A stretch of 64,000 bases of DNA from Acanthococcus lagerstroemiae (Eukaryota > Arthropoda > Insecta > Hemiptera > Eriococcidae): positions 45,955,497 through 46,019,496 of the forward strand of contig CM063107.1 of assembly GCA_031841125.1 (NCBI GenBank), read 5' to 3'. Within the stretch, counting starts at the first letter, position 1, and each line of letters begins with the position of its first letter. This document shows positions 11,558-22,226 of this stretch, piece by piece. The notes under the pieces are model-generated. The model ran no database searches, was not told where the DNA came from, and saw only the letters and a list, made by a program, of their open reading frames with translations. The position numbers were made by a program, and so were the translations under genes.

Positions 11558-11787
11558 CTAGGGGGCTCCGCCCCCGGAGTTAATGAAATATAGGTTAATT
11601 TGCACTATAGAAACACAGAATTTATTTTATGTATATAGGAAAAAAAGTTAACCTCTATGAGGATGCCCCTATTATCATTACACAGAGATACACCTTATGT
11701 AAATGTCAAACTACAGTATATGCATATACTGTAACTATTTCAAATTTAGAAGTGTCCACTGCAGGTAAAGTCGTTGATACATAGAGA
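11558..11787 (-). mobile_element. Candidate short Helitron in left TIR
   Basis: Read on the minus strand it starts TCTCTATGTATCAACG after an A and ends in a GC hairpin (CTCCGGGGGCGGAG, or GGGGGC/GCCCCC) followed by CTAG and then T, at 11558. These are Helitron-type ends without target duplication. About 230 bp, non-coding. The 3' end is convincing, the 5' end less so. A mirror copy is in the right TIR. Confidence 0.45.
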
Positions 11788-12289
11788 TAGATGTTCTCAT
11801 ACTGTCCGAGAGAAAAAAGCAGTTTTAATCAAAACATGTATTTTTTCGACTTCACATCAAGTTTACTGTTTCAAGGGAGACACATTGGAAATGTTAAACA
11901 AAGGCTAAAGAAATCAAGTAAAACTTCATTTTTCTACATGCACAGTTCTAATTATGGATTTTAAATATGACAGGTTATGTCATAACAAATGTATTAATAT
12001 TATTCAGAAGTGAGTTTATCTACTTTACATATGAAAAACAATATAGCCTATTACATGCAAAAAATTGAATTTTGTTTAGGCTTTACCCCATTTTAATTCA
12101 TTATCAATCGAGTAACCATTTTTTACGATTTTTCGGACTTCTGAGTATACGTTCCCTTCTGAAATTTCTAGTTATGGTCCCTAAAGAGAAATTCAAGAAC
12201 ATAAAAATACTACCATAAATCAATGATTTGTGAGTTAAATACTATTACGGCTACAAATTTCACTGTTCTGATATACCTTATGGCTCTTT

Positions 12290-13045
12290 AAAAGACTTGG
12301 AACAAAAAAATAAACAGGGGTTCACGGAAAATTATTTCTTAAGCCGACCAAATGGAGAATTCAATTTCCGAAGTTGGGGTCGGGGTCAACCCAACGGATC
12401 CACAATAGATCTGAATCGAAAAAAGTTGACCATGAATAATCTTGAAAGGCTGAAAGATCGAGAATTAGATTTGCGGAATTGGGGTGGAGACAATCCATCG
12501 GGTCCACAATATTATATTATTATTTTTATTTACTGAGAGCGTTATTGCCTTTTGCTGCTATAATCTAACTATTATTAAAACAAACGTAAATTATTAGAAT
12601 AGGGTTAACGTATTATTTGAATTGAAAAAGTAAGACGTTCACCAAGAATAACATTGAAAAGCCGGAAAATCGAGTTTTAGATTTTCGTCGTAGGTGGGAG
12701 AGTTATTCCTTGATCCACAAAATATCTCGATTAAAAATAAGGGGCTTATGGAAAATTGTTTTTCAACACCTACAATCAAGAATCTGATTATCGGAGTTGG
12801 GATGCGGTCAACCCCTCGGAATCACAAATTATTTCAATCAAGAAAAAAAAAAAGTTCACCAACAAAAACTCGAAAGTATACTCTTTTGGTGTTGGGGGCG
12901 CGAGTCCACGTTTCCGGTGTACAAAATGTAGCAGTTGAAAAAAGGGGAGGTTTACGTAAAAGAATTCAGAAATTTGAAGAATCGAGAATTAGATTTCCTG
13001 AATTCAGGGCGGGCTTCACCCCTCAAGTCCACAATAGCTTCCGTC
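12290..13045 (+). repeat. Satellite units, left block
   Basis: Six to seven monomers of the ~112-116-bp satellite: GAGAATTAGATTT, then GGAGTTGGGG, CCACCCCTCGGGTCCACAA, then GATCGAAAAAATAA and GGTTCAC/GAAAATTA. The block from about 12490 to 13040 is a diverged direct duplicate of 25790-26365, including a non-satellite insert (GTTATTGCC...CTGCTATAATC) present in both. Open frames through the units (e.g. 12297-12536) are repeat artefacts. Confidence 0.85.
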
Positions 13046-13600
13046 TTTCAGTTCCACGTTCTCGTTAGAGAACTGGGGCCCTGGGTGGCAAAGATAAGCG
13101 CAGGATAAAAAAAAATGGAATAGCTACGTGGAGGCGTATGCCCAAAAATGAGCGGAGGTACTCACACACACACACGTTTGGTCGACAAACGGCGCAAAAT
13201 GTGTCTGCCCATTAAAATTTTTCAATCTCATTATTTCTCTCTAAATTGATCAGCGCCGCCGCACGTTTTTCGACTGTCGTCGCAACATACGCTTATTTTA
13301 TTTTTGTAAGTATTTTATAAATGCAGGCGGCGGCGCACCGGGCATTTGCCCGAATCGCCGTATGACTTATCCGACCCTGGAAGAGGCTCAAGGTGGTAGG
13401 TCCACTTTCATTGAATAGACTGTAAAAAATACATGTATGTGCTTTGTAATACAGTACAAACATAAAGATGTATGCACTGTGACGAAATTAGGAGGCCCAC
13501 AGTGTACCAAAGAACCTTCAGATGTAAGTAGCATCTTCTGGATGCCCGTGTAATGAAAGCGAGGCCTCATTCAGAAAATAAATATTTGTGTTTGAAACCA
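13046..13600. other. Unassigned spacer between satellite and RTE
   Basis: Mixed sequence with a short (CA)n run near 13160 and a GC-rich segment near 13326-13378 ending TTATCCGACCCTGG, which resembles a hAT-type terminus. No partner end with a target duplication was found, so no element is called. The right part may be 3' untranslated sequence of the minus-strand RTE. Confidence 0.35.
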
Positions 13601-13609
13601 TAATGCATT

Positions 13610-15250
13610 GCAAAGGAGTAGTTGATTTCAGCAGGTTTTCAAGTTACTGGCCTACCTATCGTTCTTTTTCTTTGCAGCGTATCCATAGTTGAGTACTTTT
13701 ACTCCCTATTTGTTGCTATCTGCCCTCGCCAGATGCCCCACATATTTCCATTTAAATTGTTCGACATTATATCCTATATCCTCGCCTCCAGCCATTTCGT
13801 ACAGTTTTCCCTTTGAGATTTTGTCTACCCATCGCAGTCCTAGAAGTTTCCTCAACATAGATCTGAACGTAATTTGTAGCTTCACGATTTGTCTCCGGTA
13901 AGGGACCAGGTTTGTACTCCATACTTGAGGGCTGGTACCGTTGAGCTATTTAATGTTTCCATTTTGAGGAAGGTGTTGAAATTCCGGCAAAAAATACATT
14001 TTAATGCCCAGAGGTTGTTCCACCCCTTTTTAATACGTCTCATAATTCCTTTATCTCTTTCTTCGAAACTAATAATCTGTCCCACAGATATTCGATTCTG
14101 TTACCTCTTCTATCTCTTGCCCATCGATTATTAGATTTTTTCTTTCCACTCTTCCGATTATTTTTGATTTGCTACCATTCAGTTTGAGGCCAGCTTTTTT
14201 GCATTCCCTCAATAGCTTTTCTGCCATTTTCTTCAACTCCTTACTATTTTCTGTAAATAAGATAATATAGTTTGCGTACCTTAAATTTCTTAGAAATTCT
14301 CCATTTATTTTTAGTCCCCTTCTTTTCCACTTCAGATTGCGAAATACATCTTCCAAAATGCAGTTGAAGAGGTTTGGCGACAAGGTATCCCCTTGTTGAA
14401 CTCCGCTCCCAATTTTGAATTCCCTCCCTTTGCTTTTAAGGCTAGCTCTTGCACTCGAATTTGCATAGTAATTCTGTATATGACTTTAATAAACCCACTT
14501 TCAATTCCCTTATTTTCCAGTGCTTTTAACATATACTTATGATCCACTGAATCAACTGCCTCATGAAAGCCTATGCAAAATATTTCAATTTCTACATCAT
14601 ATTCGTGTGTTTTTTCAATAATTTGGCTCACAACGAAAATATTCTTTACAGTTGAGAAGCCTTTTCTGAATCTCGCCTGTTCACTCCCCTGATGATTTGA
14701 ATCCAGATGGTTATACATACGTCTTTTTAAGACTGCCATACATGCTTTAAAGATGTTCGATGTTAAGCATATTGGCCTGTAATTTTCAATGAGTTCCTCC
14801 CTCCTTGTTTGTGTAATAATATATTTTGGCCAAGTTCCACTGTTTTGGACATGTTTTCATAATTCCGATTTTGTTGAATATTTTAACCTGGTGTGGCACT
14901 CTCTGATCGCCAAACCTTTTCAGCATTTCGTTCGTAATTCCATCCGGTCCTGGGGCTATGTCATTTTTCAGTCTACATATTTAGTACGTATTCCACTTCT
15001 CTCTCCATTATTTCCGGGATTTCTTCCTCCTTTCACCCTCCAGTTTTTGCTATTTTCATGAGCTCGTTTTGCTCGCGGTAAAAGTCCTCATAAAAAATTG
15101 TTACTGCCTCTAGAATTTGTTCTTGATTCTGAGTCACTTTTCCTGTCTGATCTTTTAGCTTCAGCATAACGTCTCTCCCGCCATCGAGTTCGAGCCTAAC
15201 TTTTTTGGTGAACCAACTTTTTTCCAAAATATCTGGAATTTTTTTCTAAT
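13610..15250 (-). pseudogene. RTE-clade LINE pseudogene, 3' part
   Basis: Minus-strand reverse transcriptase remnant. In order from high to low coordinates: pre-RT segment (15227-15033), an NIFVVSQIIEK/VDSVDHKYMLKAL block (14700-14550), LFNCILEDVFRNLKW (14380), and the position of the catalytic box near 14270, which reads LRYANYIILF, so both catalytic Asp residues of the usual FADD are lost. Thumb motifs (YGVQTWSL) and the C-terminal KWKYVGHLARA segment near 13750 follow. Several stops and frameshifts. The element is interrupted at 15251-15255 by the BEL/Pao insertion and continues at 22232. It lies inside the satellite of the 20.3-kb element, so it inserted after the array existed. Confidence 0.8.
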
Positions 15251-15255
15251 CATAT
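15251..15255. repeat. Target-site duplication CATAT (left)
   Basis: CATAT immediately left of the left LTR, matched by CATAT at 22227-22231. Five bp is typical of BEL/Pao integration. Confidence 0.9.
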
Positions 15256-15466
15256 TGGTAATTAATTATGGCTCATTTTGTAAAAAGGAAAATCACGAAA
15301 ATTAAACCTTTTAATTTACAACACGCTATGTACATTACGAAAAACAGAAAAACGTCATGATAAGAAAAACTACATCTCACAGATAAAAACATAGGAAAGA
15401 AAAATGACGCTTTTACAATAATGTTGGAGCATCAGAAAATAACGGAGGCATTCGAATGCCGGAACA
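15256..15466 (-). repeat. BEL/Pao 3' LTR
   Basis: 211-bp LTR. In element orientation it begins TGTTCCGGCATTCG and ends TTAATTACCA. It appears identical by eye to 22016-22226. No clear polypurine tract is visible just inside it; the adjacent sense-strand bases are pyrimidine-rich (CCCCCCCGAGTTA). Confidence 0.93.
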
Positions 15467-15748
15467 TAACTCGGGGGGGATAAACGATAGTTTATCAGAA
15501 AAAATCAAACAAAATACAAAAGATGAGACATCAAAAACGAAATAGTAACGTTCGGGTGGAAATTAATAACTAAAATTAAAAATAAAGACAAGAACAAAAA
15601 TTTGTGTGGCTAAACCTAAAAAGGAACTAAAAGGATTAAAAATGTAAAAATAAATCGCCTATTAAATTGCAAGACAAGGGAAGTAGACAAGACACGAAGA
15701 GAGAATCGTTCGCAAGGTTTTTTTTTCTTCAAAAAATGCAAACAAAAC

Positions 15749-18700
15749 CTAATCGGACTCCAATAAAAGCACGAGCTTCCCAGTAGCTCGACGATAAACC
15801 TTACCGGATACGCGAACATCAATGGTCCTGACAGTCCCCTCTCTATCAGGAAACGTCTCGACAACTACGCCCATGGGCCAAGATGCCGGAGGCGTATCGG
15901 CTTCTTTGAGCAGGACAACATTGCCAGCCGACAGATTGCGGCTTCTCAGCTTCCATTTGGACTTGACCTGAAGCTGAGACAGGTAATCGTTCCTCCAGAC
16001 AGTCCAGAATGAGTTGATGACATCACGAATTGCATTGGCCCTAGCTCCTAAGGAATGAGCAGGAACTGGGTTTTCTTCGACAAAGAGAATAGGACGACCA
16101 ATGGCAAGATGAGCAGGTGTTATAGAAACAACGCTCTTATCTGTATCACGACGATAATTCAGAGGTCGTGAATTCAGGATCGCTTCGATTTGGGCAAAGA
16201 TGGTGGCATATTGCTCGAAGGTCAAAACCTTGCCCTTCAAGACTCGGTTCAGGTGCGACTTGGCAGACTTGACTGCCGCTTCCCACATGCCACCTTGATG
16301 CGGTGCCCTTGGGGGAATAAACCTCCAGGTAATCCCTTCGCTGGATGCCCACTCACCAAGGGAGCGATCAGTTAAGTCCAGATAATTTTTGGCTCCAACA
16401 AACGTTCGACCATTATCTGACATGATCAGCTTGGGAAGACCACGACGGCTAACAAAACGCTTCAGAGTATCCAGAAATGAAGAAGTGGTGAGGTCAGAAA
16501 CTACCTCGATGTGCACGGCCCTGGACAGCATACAGACAAATATGGCCATGTACACCTTCGTATTCTTGGTGGTTCGATGATTGATGCACTTACAATCCAA
16601 CGGACCAGCAAAGTCAATGCCGACATTGGTAAATGCATCGGACGCGTTGACACGACAACTAGGCAGTTGTCCCATAATCTGGTCGGCGGTCTTGCCTCGA
16701 TAGCGCTTGCAAGTAACGCAGTTGTAGATGATTTTCTTGACAACTCGCTTTAAGTTGCCAACAGTCCAATACTTCGCGTTGATGAAGTTCAGAACAAACT
16801 CCTTTGTGGCATGGAAGTAATGCTCGTGGAGAAATTGAGCGTACAACTGCATCAGCCTGCAGTCAGCGGGCAGGATAATGGGATGTTTGCGCTCAAACGG
16901 CAGCTTGGCGTTTCTCAGCCGTCCACCAACTCGGATAATACCATCGGAATGTAGGAACGGCGACAATGACAGGATCAAACTGCGTTTCAGCACTTCTGCT
17001 CCAGCCTCCAAATCTTTGATCTCCTGTAGATAATAGAAGCGCTGAACGGTACGAATAACGTTGATCAAGGCTGAAGCGTATTCATCGGCTGTGAGCTCCA
17101 AATGCTCAGGACGATTGTTGGTTACTATGCGCAGAACATAGGCAATAGCTCCAATTAGACGCGGATACGATGATGAATTGTCAATGAAGTACAAGTTAAC
17201 GCTTGGAGTCGCGCAAACTGCAGAAGAAGTCTTCTTCTCAACCAAGATAACTTCATCTTCAGGAATGGGCTCGGGCTCCAACCCAAGAAGGGCTCGATGG
17301 ATCAATTCAGGGCCTTTTATCCACAGCTGACTTTTCATCAGATTATCAGCCGAGATACCTCGAGTGGCCAAATCAGCAGGATTCTGATCAGTTGGGATGT
17401 ATGCCCAAGTACAATTAGGCAATGTTGCCTGAATATCTCGGACGCGATTTGCTACAAACACTTTCCAAGTGTCTGGAGGTTTGTTCAGCCAACAGAGAAC
17501 AGTCTTGGCATCTGAAAAAGCATACTTCTTGACCCGACTGTCAGAAAGAATGGATTCGGCTTTGGTTAACAGCTTGGCCAACAGTTGAGCGGCTTGAAGT
17601 TCCAATCTAGGAATTGACAACTCCTTCAGAGGTGCGACTTTAGTCTTGGCGCACACAAAGGAGACAGCAAAATTGTCTTCGTCTGTAGGCACTCGGATAT
17701 ACACTACAGCACAGTAAGCTCGATTACTGGCATCACAAAAACCAACCAGCTCAAATGGAACATCGGAGAGAAAGGCTAAATAATATCGATCAATGGTGAA
17801 GGAATTGAGCTTCTCTAAATCTGACAGGTAAGCTCGAAATTCATTTTCCAGTGTCGATGGAACTGCATCATCCCAGTCAACGTTCTTCTCCTTCCAAATT
17901 CTCTGCATCAGCAGCTTGGATTTGATAGTGACTGGAGAAAGAACTCCCAAGACATCAAAGACACTGGCAATCTCGGATAAAAATCTACGTTTAGTGATAA
18001 CCTCGGGGATTGGCTCGGGTCTGTAAGAAACACCCAATTGATCGGCTTCTGGTATCCATTTCAAACCCAAAACCTTGGCTTCACCAAGTTCAACGGATCT
18101 CTTCTCGCCAATGGATTCAACCAACTTCGGATCTAGAGCAGCGAGAAACTCAGGGGCGTTGCTTATATATTTTCTGAGTGGAAACTTTGCGCTGAGCAAC
18201 TTTTGCCATACGACTTGATTGACTCTGACGGCTTCTGGAACAGAGTCGGCTCCAGTCAGAAGATCATCCATGTAGAAGTCTCTACGAATGATATCTGCGC
18301 ACCTGGGATTCGATGCGCTGATAGAGTCAGCCAAGACAAATAAGCACTTGGTAGCAACGAAGGATGCGGAAGCCGTTCCATAAGTGAGCGTGTTAAGGAT
18401 ACCCACTTTAGGTGGATCGTCTTTGGATTTCTTATAGACAATCTTCTGCAGTTGTCGATCTATCGGATCAACCAGGATTTGCCGGTACATTTTCTCCACA
18501 TCAGCGGTAAAGGCTACCTTGTGGCGGCGAAACCGAAGAACAATGTCAAAAAGGTTGAGCTGGAGTACGGGTCCAACCATCAAAATGTCATTCAAGGATT
18601 TTCCGGATCGCCCCTTGAATGAAGCATGGAAGACAACGCGTACCTTAGTAGTTGACTTGTCCATTCGGACAACCAGCAGCTGAGGTAGGTAGTAGGGAAG

Positions 18701-20929
18701 ATAATTTGGATCGGCTACATCTTCCGAACATTCAACAAACGATAAATGTTCCAACCCTTCATACTCACTTATAAACTTGTGATATTCGTTGATCAATTCG
18801 GGTTCTTTGGAGAGGATCTTATCAACAGAGCGCTCAGCGGACACTCGAGTTCCAGACAAAGTAGTCGGATCACCTTTCTTGGGATAAAAAATGACAAAGC
18901 GTCCTTCTAAATTGCGGTAGAAGGTGGTATCAAAATGCTCTAAACACTTTCTCTGTTCTTCTGTTTGAGGATGTTCGATCTCTAACTGCTCGTCATCACA
19001 GATCTTCTTCATACAACGTTCAATACTAACTAATGTTGAAGCATGGCTAATTCTAGGTCTTGACAGAGCAAACGGATCAGCTTCTCCAGCTTTGCCAATT
19101 GCAAACCAGCCAAAGTGTGACTTTCGGAGAGTGACTCTATCGACCTTGATCGTCTCGTTCAGCAGATAATCTTCGACATACTCAGCGCCAATTATTATAT
19201 CCGTTGAGTTGTATGGAAGGTCTGCTTCAGCAAATTCCACATCGGGAACACCGGATTGTAGTGCTTGGATAGACTCAACAGGCTTAACGTATTTAATTGC
19301 GCTACTTGGGACCACCAGACAGTCCACTTCCATCTCGAATTCGGATACTCGAGACCTCAAAGTTATGCTGCATATCTTACTACAGCGAACTGGTTTTTCT
19401 CCGACACCCTCGACGGAATACAAAACCTCGGATCTTTGAGTTTGTAATCGGTGTCTTCGAACAAACGTCTCCGATATCATGGTCACTTGGGAAGCTGGAT
19501 CACTCAAGATACGAACCAAGCCGGCTCGAGAACGATTTTGGAAGCGAACAACGGCTGTTGGTAACAATACAGCGCCTCCAATACAAGCAGCACTGGAAGT
19601 CTTGGATATTTCGCTCTCTTGGGGTGGATCTGGATTGGGTGGCTTCTCCTGCCTTTCTTCTTTCTTCGGCTTGTCAAAATGCAGAAGAGTGTGGTGCTTC
19701 TGAGAACAAGTCTTGCACAGGCTTCGACGACAATCGGACGTTTTGTGACCTTTGCCAAAACAATTAGCACATAAGCCATTCTTCTTCACCAATTCATACC
19801 TCTCGTACGGTGTTTTTCGGAGGAATGTTGGACATTCAATCAGCAAATGGCAGCTGCTACACGCCCAACATTTGACTGAGGAGCTGGTGGAGAAGGAGCG
19901 TTTTGCCTCCTCGGCTTTTCCCTTATTGGCGGATGACTTACTCGGAGGGTTACTCTTTGGCTTTTCACGGATAACCAAGCCTTTCCTGTCATCAGCAGCG
20001 CTGGCACGAACTTCCAAAAAATCGGTCAAGGTTTTGAATGCAGGATAAACCTTCTTATCCTCAATGGAATTTTCAAAATCCCTTTTGGTAGCATCATCCA
20101 GCTTCGAAGAGACCAGATAGGACAATATAGTGCTCCACTGCTCTGGATGTTCACCGCAACCCTTAAGACCACGTAGTGAAGCTCTGACATTATCCAACAA
20201 CGCTCGAATACCAGATTCGTCTTTTATTTTCTTGATCTCAAAAATATCAGACAAGTGTGTTCGGATAATCACACGTTGGTTTTCATAACGATTCAACAAC
20301 TCTGACCAAGCTGTATTATAAGCATTTTCGGTCATATCGACATCTCGGACAAACTCTTCAGCAGGTCCTTCAAGAGCTTGTTGCAAATAATACAACTTTC
20401 TGACGTTTGGAATGGTTGTATCTTCATGTATCAGGTTCGAAAACAAGCTTTTAAACTTTAAAAACTTCCTCGGATCGCCATCAAACATTGGTATTTGAAT
20501 TTTTGGCAACCGAACATCGGCTATTGAAGCAGACAACTGGGAAGAACCAGGCTCAGAGCTGGATCCAGAGCCAGCAATGGAAGTGCGAGCTCCATGTCGG
20601 CGAAGGAACGCAGAAATTCTACCAGAAAGATCAAGAACGCCATAGGAAATAGCATCCAAATCTTTATACAGCCTGTCTTCCTGCTTTTTTGCCTCGGTTG
20701 GATCAGTATGATCGATGAGAAGCAACATTTCATTGATCAGCTGCTCATGCTCCTTTTTCTTCTCGCGAAGCTCATGAAGAAGAAATTCACAGCGTTGGAG
20801 AGCGGTATCGTCGGTTTTCTTCGCCCATTGGGTGAAATGATCAACAGCGTTGCCCACATAACGCTGCAGGATGGATAGCATCCTTTCCTTGGCTGCGTAA
20901 TCAGAAGTCATGGCGAAAAATTGACACAA
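15749..20929 (-). CDS. BEL/Pao gag-pol polyprotein (1726 aa)
   Basis: A single frame encodes all retrotransposon functions. An N-terminal helical region and the DUF1759 gag domain (about residues 140-300, LPKIQIPMFDGDPRKF) come first. CCHC-type zinc knuckles follow (354-417; C387-C390-H395-C400 is canonical). The aspartic protease has D477 in an LSDPAS context where DSGS is usual. Reverse transcriptase carries D810 and a YMDD box at 886-889. RNase H has candidate acidic residues D1066, E1110, D1140 and D1186. The integrase has an H/C zinc-binding region (H1368/H1373, C1404/C1407) and core residues D1439, D1505 and E1550. A C-terminal DUF5641-like segment covers about 1600-1720. Length is normal for BEL/Pao and no env follows. 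Met1 gives the longest frame; Met7 is an alternative start. Confidence 0.95.
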   Translation of the reverse strand: MCQFFAMTSDYAAKERMLSILQRYVGNAVDHFTQWAKKTDDTALQRCEFLLHELREKKKEHEQLINEMLLLIDHTDPTEAKKQEDRLYKDLDAISYGVLDLSGRISAFLRRHGARTSIAGSGSSSEPGSSQLSASIADVRLPKIQIPMFDGDPRKFLKFKSLFSNLIHEDTTIPNVRKLYYLQQALEGPAEEFVRDVDMTENAYNTAWSELLNRYENQRVIIRTHLSDIFEIKKIKDESGIRALLDNVRASLRGLKGCGEHPEQWSTILSYLVSSKLDDATKRDFENSIEDKKVYPAFKTLTDFLEVRASAADDRKGLVIREKPKSNPPSKSSANKGKAEEAKRSFSTSSSVKCWACSSCHLLIECPTFLRKTPYERYELVKKNGLCANCFGKGHKTSDCRRSLCKTCSQKHHTLLHFDKPKKEERQEKPPNPDPPQESEISKTSSAACIGGAVLLPTAVVRFQNRSRAGLVRILSDPASQVTMISETFVRRHRLQTQRSEVLYSVEGVGEKPVRCSKICSITLRSRVSEFEMEVDCLVVPSSAIKYVKPVESIQALQSGVPDVEFAEADLPYNSTDIIIGAEYVEDYLLNETIKVDRVTLRKSHFGWFAIGKAGEADPFALSRPRISHASTLVSIERCMKKICDDEQLEIEHPQTEEQRKCLEHFDTTFYRNLEGRFVIFYPKKGDPTTLSGTRVSAERSVDKILSKEPELINEYHKFISEYEGLEHLSFVECSEDVADPNYLPYYLPQLLVVRMDKSTTKVRVVFHASFKGRSGKSLNDILMVGPVLQLNLFDIVLRFRRHKVAFTADVEKMYRQILVDPIDRQLQKIVYKKSKDDPPKVGILNTLTYGTASASFVATKCLFVLADSISASNPRCADIIRRDFYMDDLLTGADSVPEAVRVNQVVWQKLLSAKFPLRKYISNAPEFLAALDPKLVESIGEKRSVELGEAKVLGLKWIPEADQLGVSYRPEPIPEVITKRRFLSEIASVFDVLGVLSPVTIKSKLLMQRIWKEKNVDWDDAVPSTLENEFRAYLSDLEKLNSFTIDRYYLAFLSDVPFELVGFCDASNRAYCAVVYIRVPTDEDNFAVSFVCAKTKVAPLKELSIPRLELQAAQLLAKLLTKAESILSDSRVKKYAFSDAKTVLCWLNKPPDTWKVFVANRVRDIQATLPNCTWAYIPTDQNPADLATRGISADNLMKSQLWIKGPELIHRALLGLEPEPIPEDEVILVEKKTSSAVCATPSVNLYFIDNSSSYPRLIGAIAYVLRIVTNNRPEHLELTADEYASALINVIRTVQRFYYLQEIKDLEAGAEVLKRSLILSLSPFLHSDGIIRVGGRLRNAKLPFERKHPIILPADCRLMQLYAQFLHEHYFHATKEFVLNFINAKYWTVGNLKRVVKKIIYNCVTCKRYRGKTADQIMGQLPSCRVNASDAFTNVGIDFAGPLDCKCINHRTTKNTKVYMAIFVCMLSRAVHIEVVSDLTTSSFLDTLKRFVSRRGLPKLIMSDNGRTFVGAKNYLDLTDRSLGEWASSEGITWRFIPPRAPHQGGMWEAAVKSAKSHLNRVLKGKVLTFEQYATIFAQIEAILNSRPLNYRRDTDKSVVSITPAHLAIGRPILFVEENPVPAHSLGARANAIRDVINSFWTVWRNDYLSQLQVKSKWKLRSRNLSAGNVVLLKEADTPPASWPMGVVVETFPDREGTVRTIDVRVSGKVYRRATGKLVLLLESD

Positions 20930-21997
20930 AAACGCAGAAGAAACGGATAAAAACGGATAAGTGCAATAAAAGAACGATAAATACGGCTAAACCGTTCTCA
21001 AGAATTCAGAGAAAGGTATTGCGGTTCAAATACCCAAAGAAATCGCTAATATGACGATAAATTGGCTAAAATACTCTGAAATTCAGCGGATCAGAACATA
21101 AGTTCGTCGGATACTAATTCGGATCAAAATGTAAGAAATACTTATGGTTCAAATGCAAGAAAGTAACAACATAATACAAATATGCAATCAACAGACAAGA
21201 TAACTTGAAATGAATCAATAAAATGCGAATCACATAATATGCTTATCTGTCTCTGGATCGATGAGAAACGAATTCAGCGTCAACAGTGATCAGTACAGAT
21301 GTTGAAACCAAATCAAGATGCAGCTTTGAAATTCGGATCAGTTCTCAGCTTACAAATCGGTTCAGAACAGCATCGTGATAAATTCAGTTCAGTTTAGTGC
21401 GGATTGAAGATCACCAGATGGCCACAGCAATAATGCTCAACAAATTGACGATTTCAACGGATGGAATTAGCAAAAGTAACTGGCAATTCGCTTCGGCGGT
21501 ACATATGCAAGGAAATATAGACTTACTTAAGCAGTAAGCTGTAACTGCAGTTCCTAAATAACAACTGAAGTTCCAAGCCGAATTCCAATGATAAAGAGCA
21601 TCAACTGAGCAGTACTGGCGATAGAATTGAAGACCAGACATTGGAAGTGAAGAACTGGCGTTGAAAAACGAGATTCTGAAGCTACAGAGATGTTCAAAAC
21701 GAAATTCTAGCACAGGAGGCGTTCACAAGATGAATTTTACTATGTTGGAGATGATAATACGGCTCAAATTCGTAGCAGCAGTGAGTTTGGATCAGGTTCC
21801 ACCGAAAGCAGTCGCTCAAATCAGCTTCATTTTTCACGAAAAATTATTATGTTTATCGCGACACAATGACTCGGCAGTCGGCACGATTATTACGCACCAT
21901 TCGCAGCTTCTCACTTCCAGAATGGATGATATAATTCAAGATCAAACGTTGATACTGAAGAATTGGTTTGCCGGTTGGGCTTCAAAGCAGAGCACCA
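20930..21997 (-). other. BEL/Pao 5' leader
   Basis: About 1.07 kb between the primer-binding site and the polyprotein start. No long frame is seen in the element's orientation. It contains many short GATCAGTT/TTCAG-type repeats and probably holds the packaging signal, as leaders of this class do. Confidence 0.6.
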
Positions 21998-22015
21998 ATC
22001 TGGCCCGGAGGACCA
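21998..22015 (-). promoter_or_regulatory. Primer-binding site
   Basis: Directly inside the 5' LTR, the element strand reads TGGTCCTCCGGGCCAGAT. It starts with TGG, the complement of a tRNA CCA end, so it is the expected minus-strand primer site. The tRNA cannot be named without a comparison. Confidence 0.7.
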
Positions 22016-22226
22016 TGGTAATTAATTATGGCTCATTTTGTAAAAAGGAAAATCACGAAAATTAAACCTTTTAATTTACAACACGCTATGTACATTACGA
22101 AAAACAGAAAAACGTCATGATAAGAAAAACTACATCTCACAGATAAAAACATAGGAAAGAAAAATGACGCTTTTACAATAATGTTGGAGCATCAGAAAAT
22201 AACGGAGGCATTCGAATGCCGGAACA
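22016..22226 (-). repeat. BEL/Pao 5' LTR
   Basis: 211 bp, identical by eye to 15256-15466. In element orientation it begins TGTTCC. Expected to contain the promoter and the transcription start. The right flank is CATAT (22227-22231), matching 15251-15255. Confidence 0.93.

Larger units (their letters stand above)
10704..12523 (+). repeat. Left ~1.8-kb terminal inverted repeat
   Basis: 1820 bp matching 29178-30993 in inverse orientation with only scattered differences by eye. The outer 750 bp hold five clusters of AAATGTAC motifs and repeated GGTAACGTTAGCCCCCC segments. The middle holds a Helitron-like segment and AT-rich unique DNA. The inner 230 bp are satellite units of the type that fills the element. 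The match breaks after ATTATATTATTAT at 12523. Confidence 0.9.
15256..22226 (-). mobile_element. Complete BEL/Pao LTR retrotransposon
   Basis: A 6971-bp element: LTR, ~1.1-kb leader with primer-binding site, one 1726-codon gag-pol frame, 3' spacer of about 280 bp, LTR. Flanked by CATAT. The uninterrupted frame and identical LTRs indicate a recent insertion that may still be competent. It is inserted in the RTE pseudogene inside the 20.3-kb element, so it is the youngest layer of that stack. Its coding region is visibly richer in G+C than its surroundings. Confidence 0.93.

Noticed and set aside
12297..12536. 79-residue frame conserved in two copies (also 29174-29404)
   Set aside because: Conserved only because it lies in the inverted repeat; it translates satellite monomers.
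13326..13380. hAT-like terminus TTATCCGACCCTG
   Set aside because: No matching left end or 8-bp duplication found.
16501..16753. Plus-strand frames inside the BEL element (e.g. 16511-16753, 19297-19767)
   Set aside because: Shadows of the 1726-codon minus-strand polyprotein.
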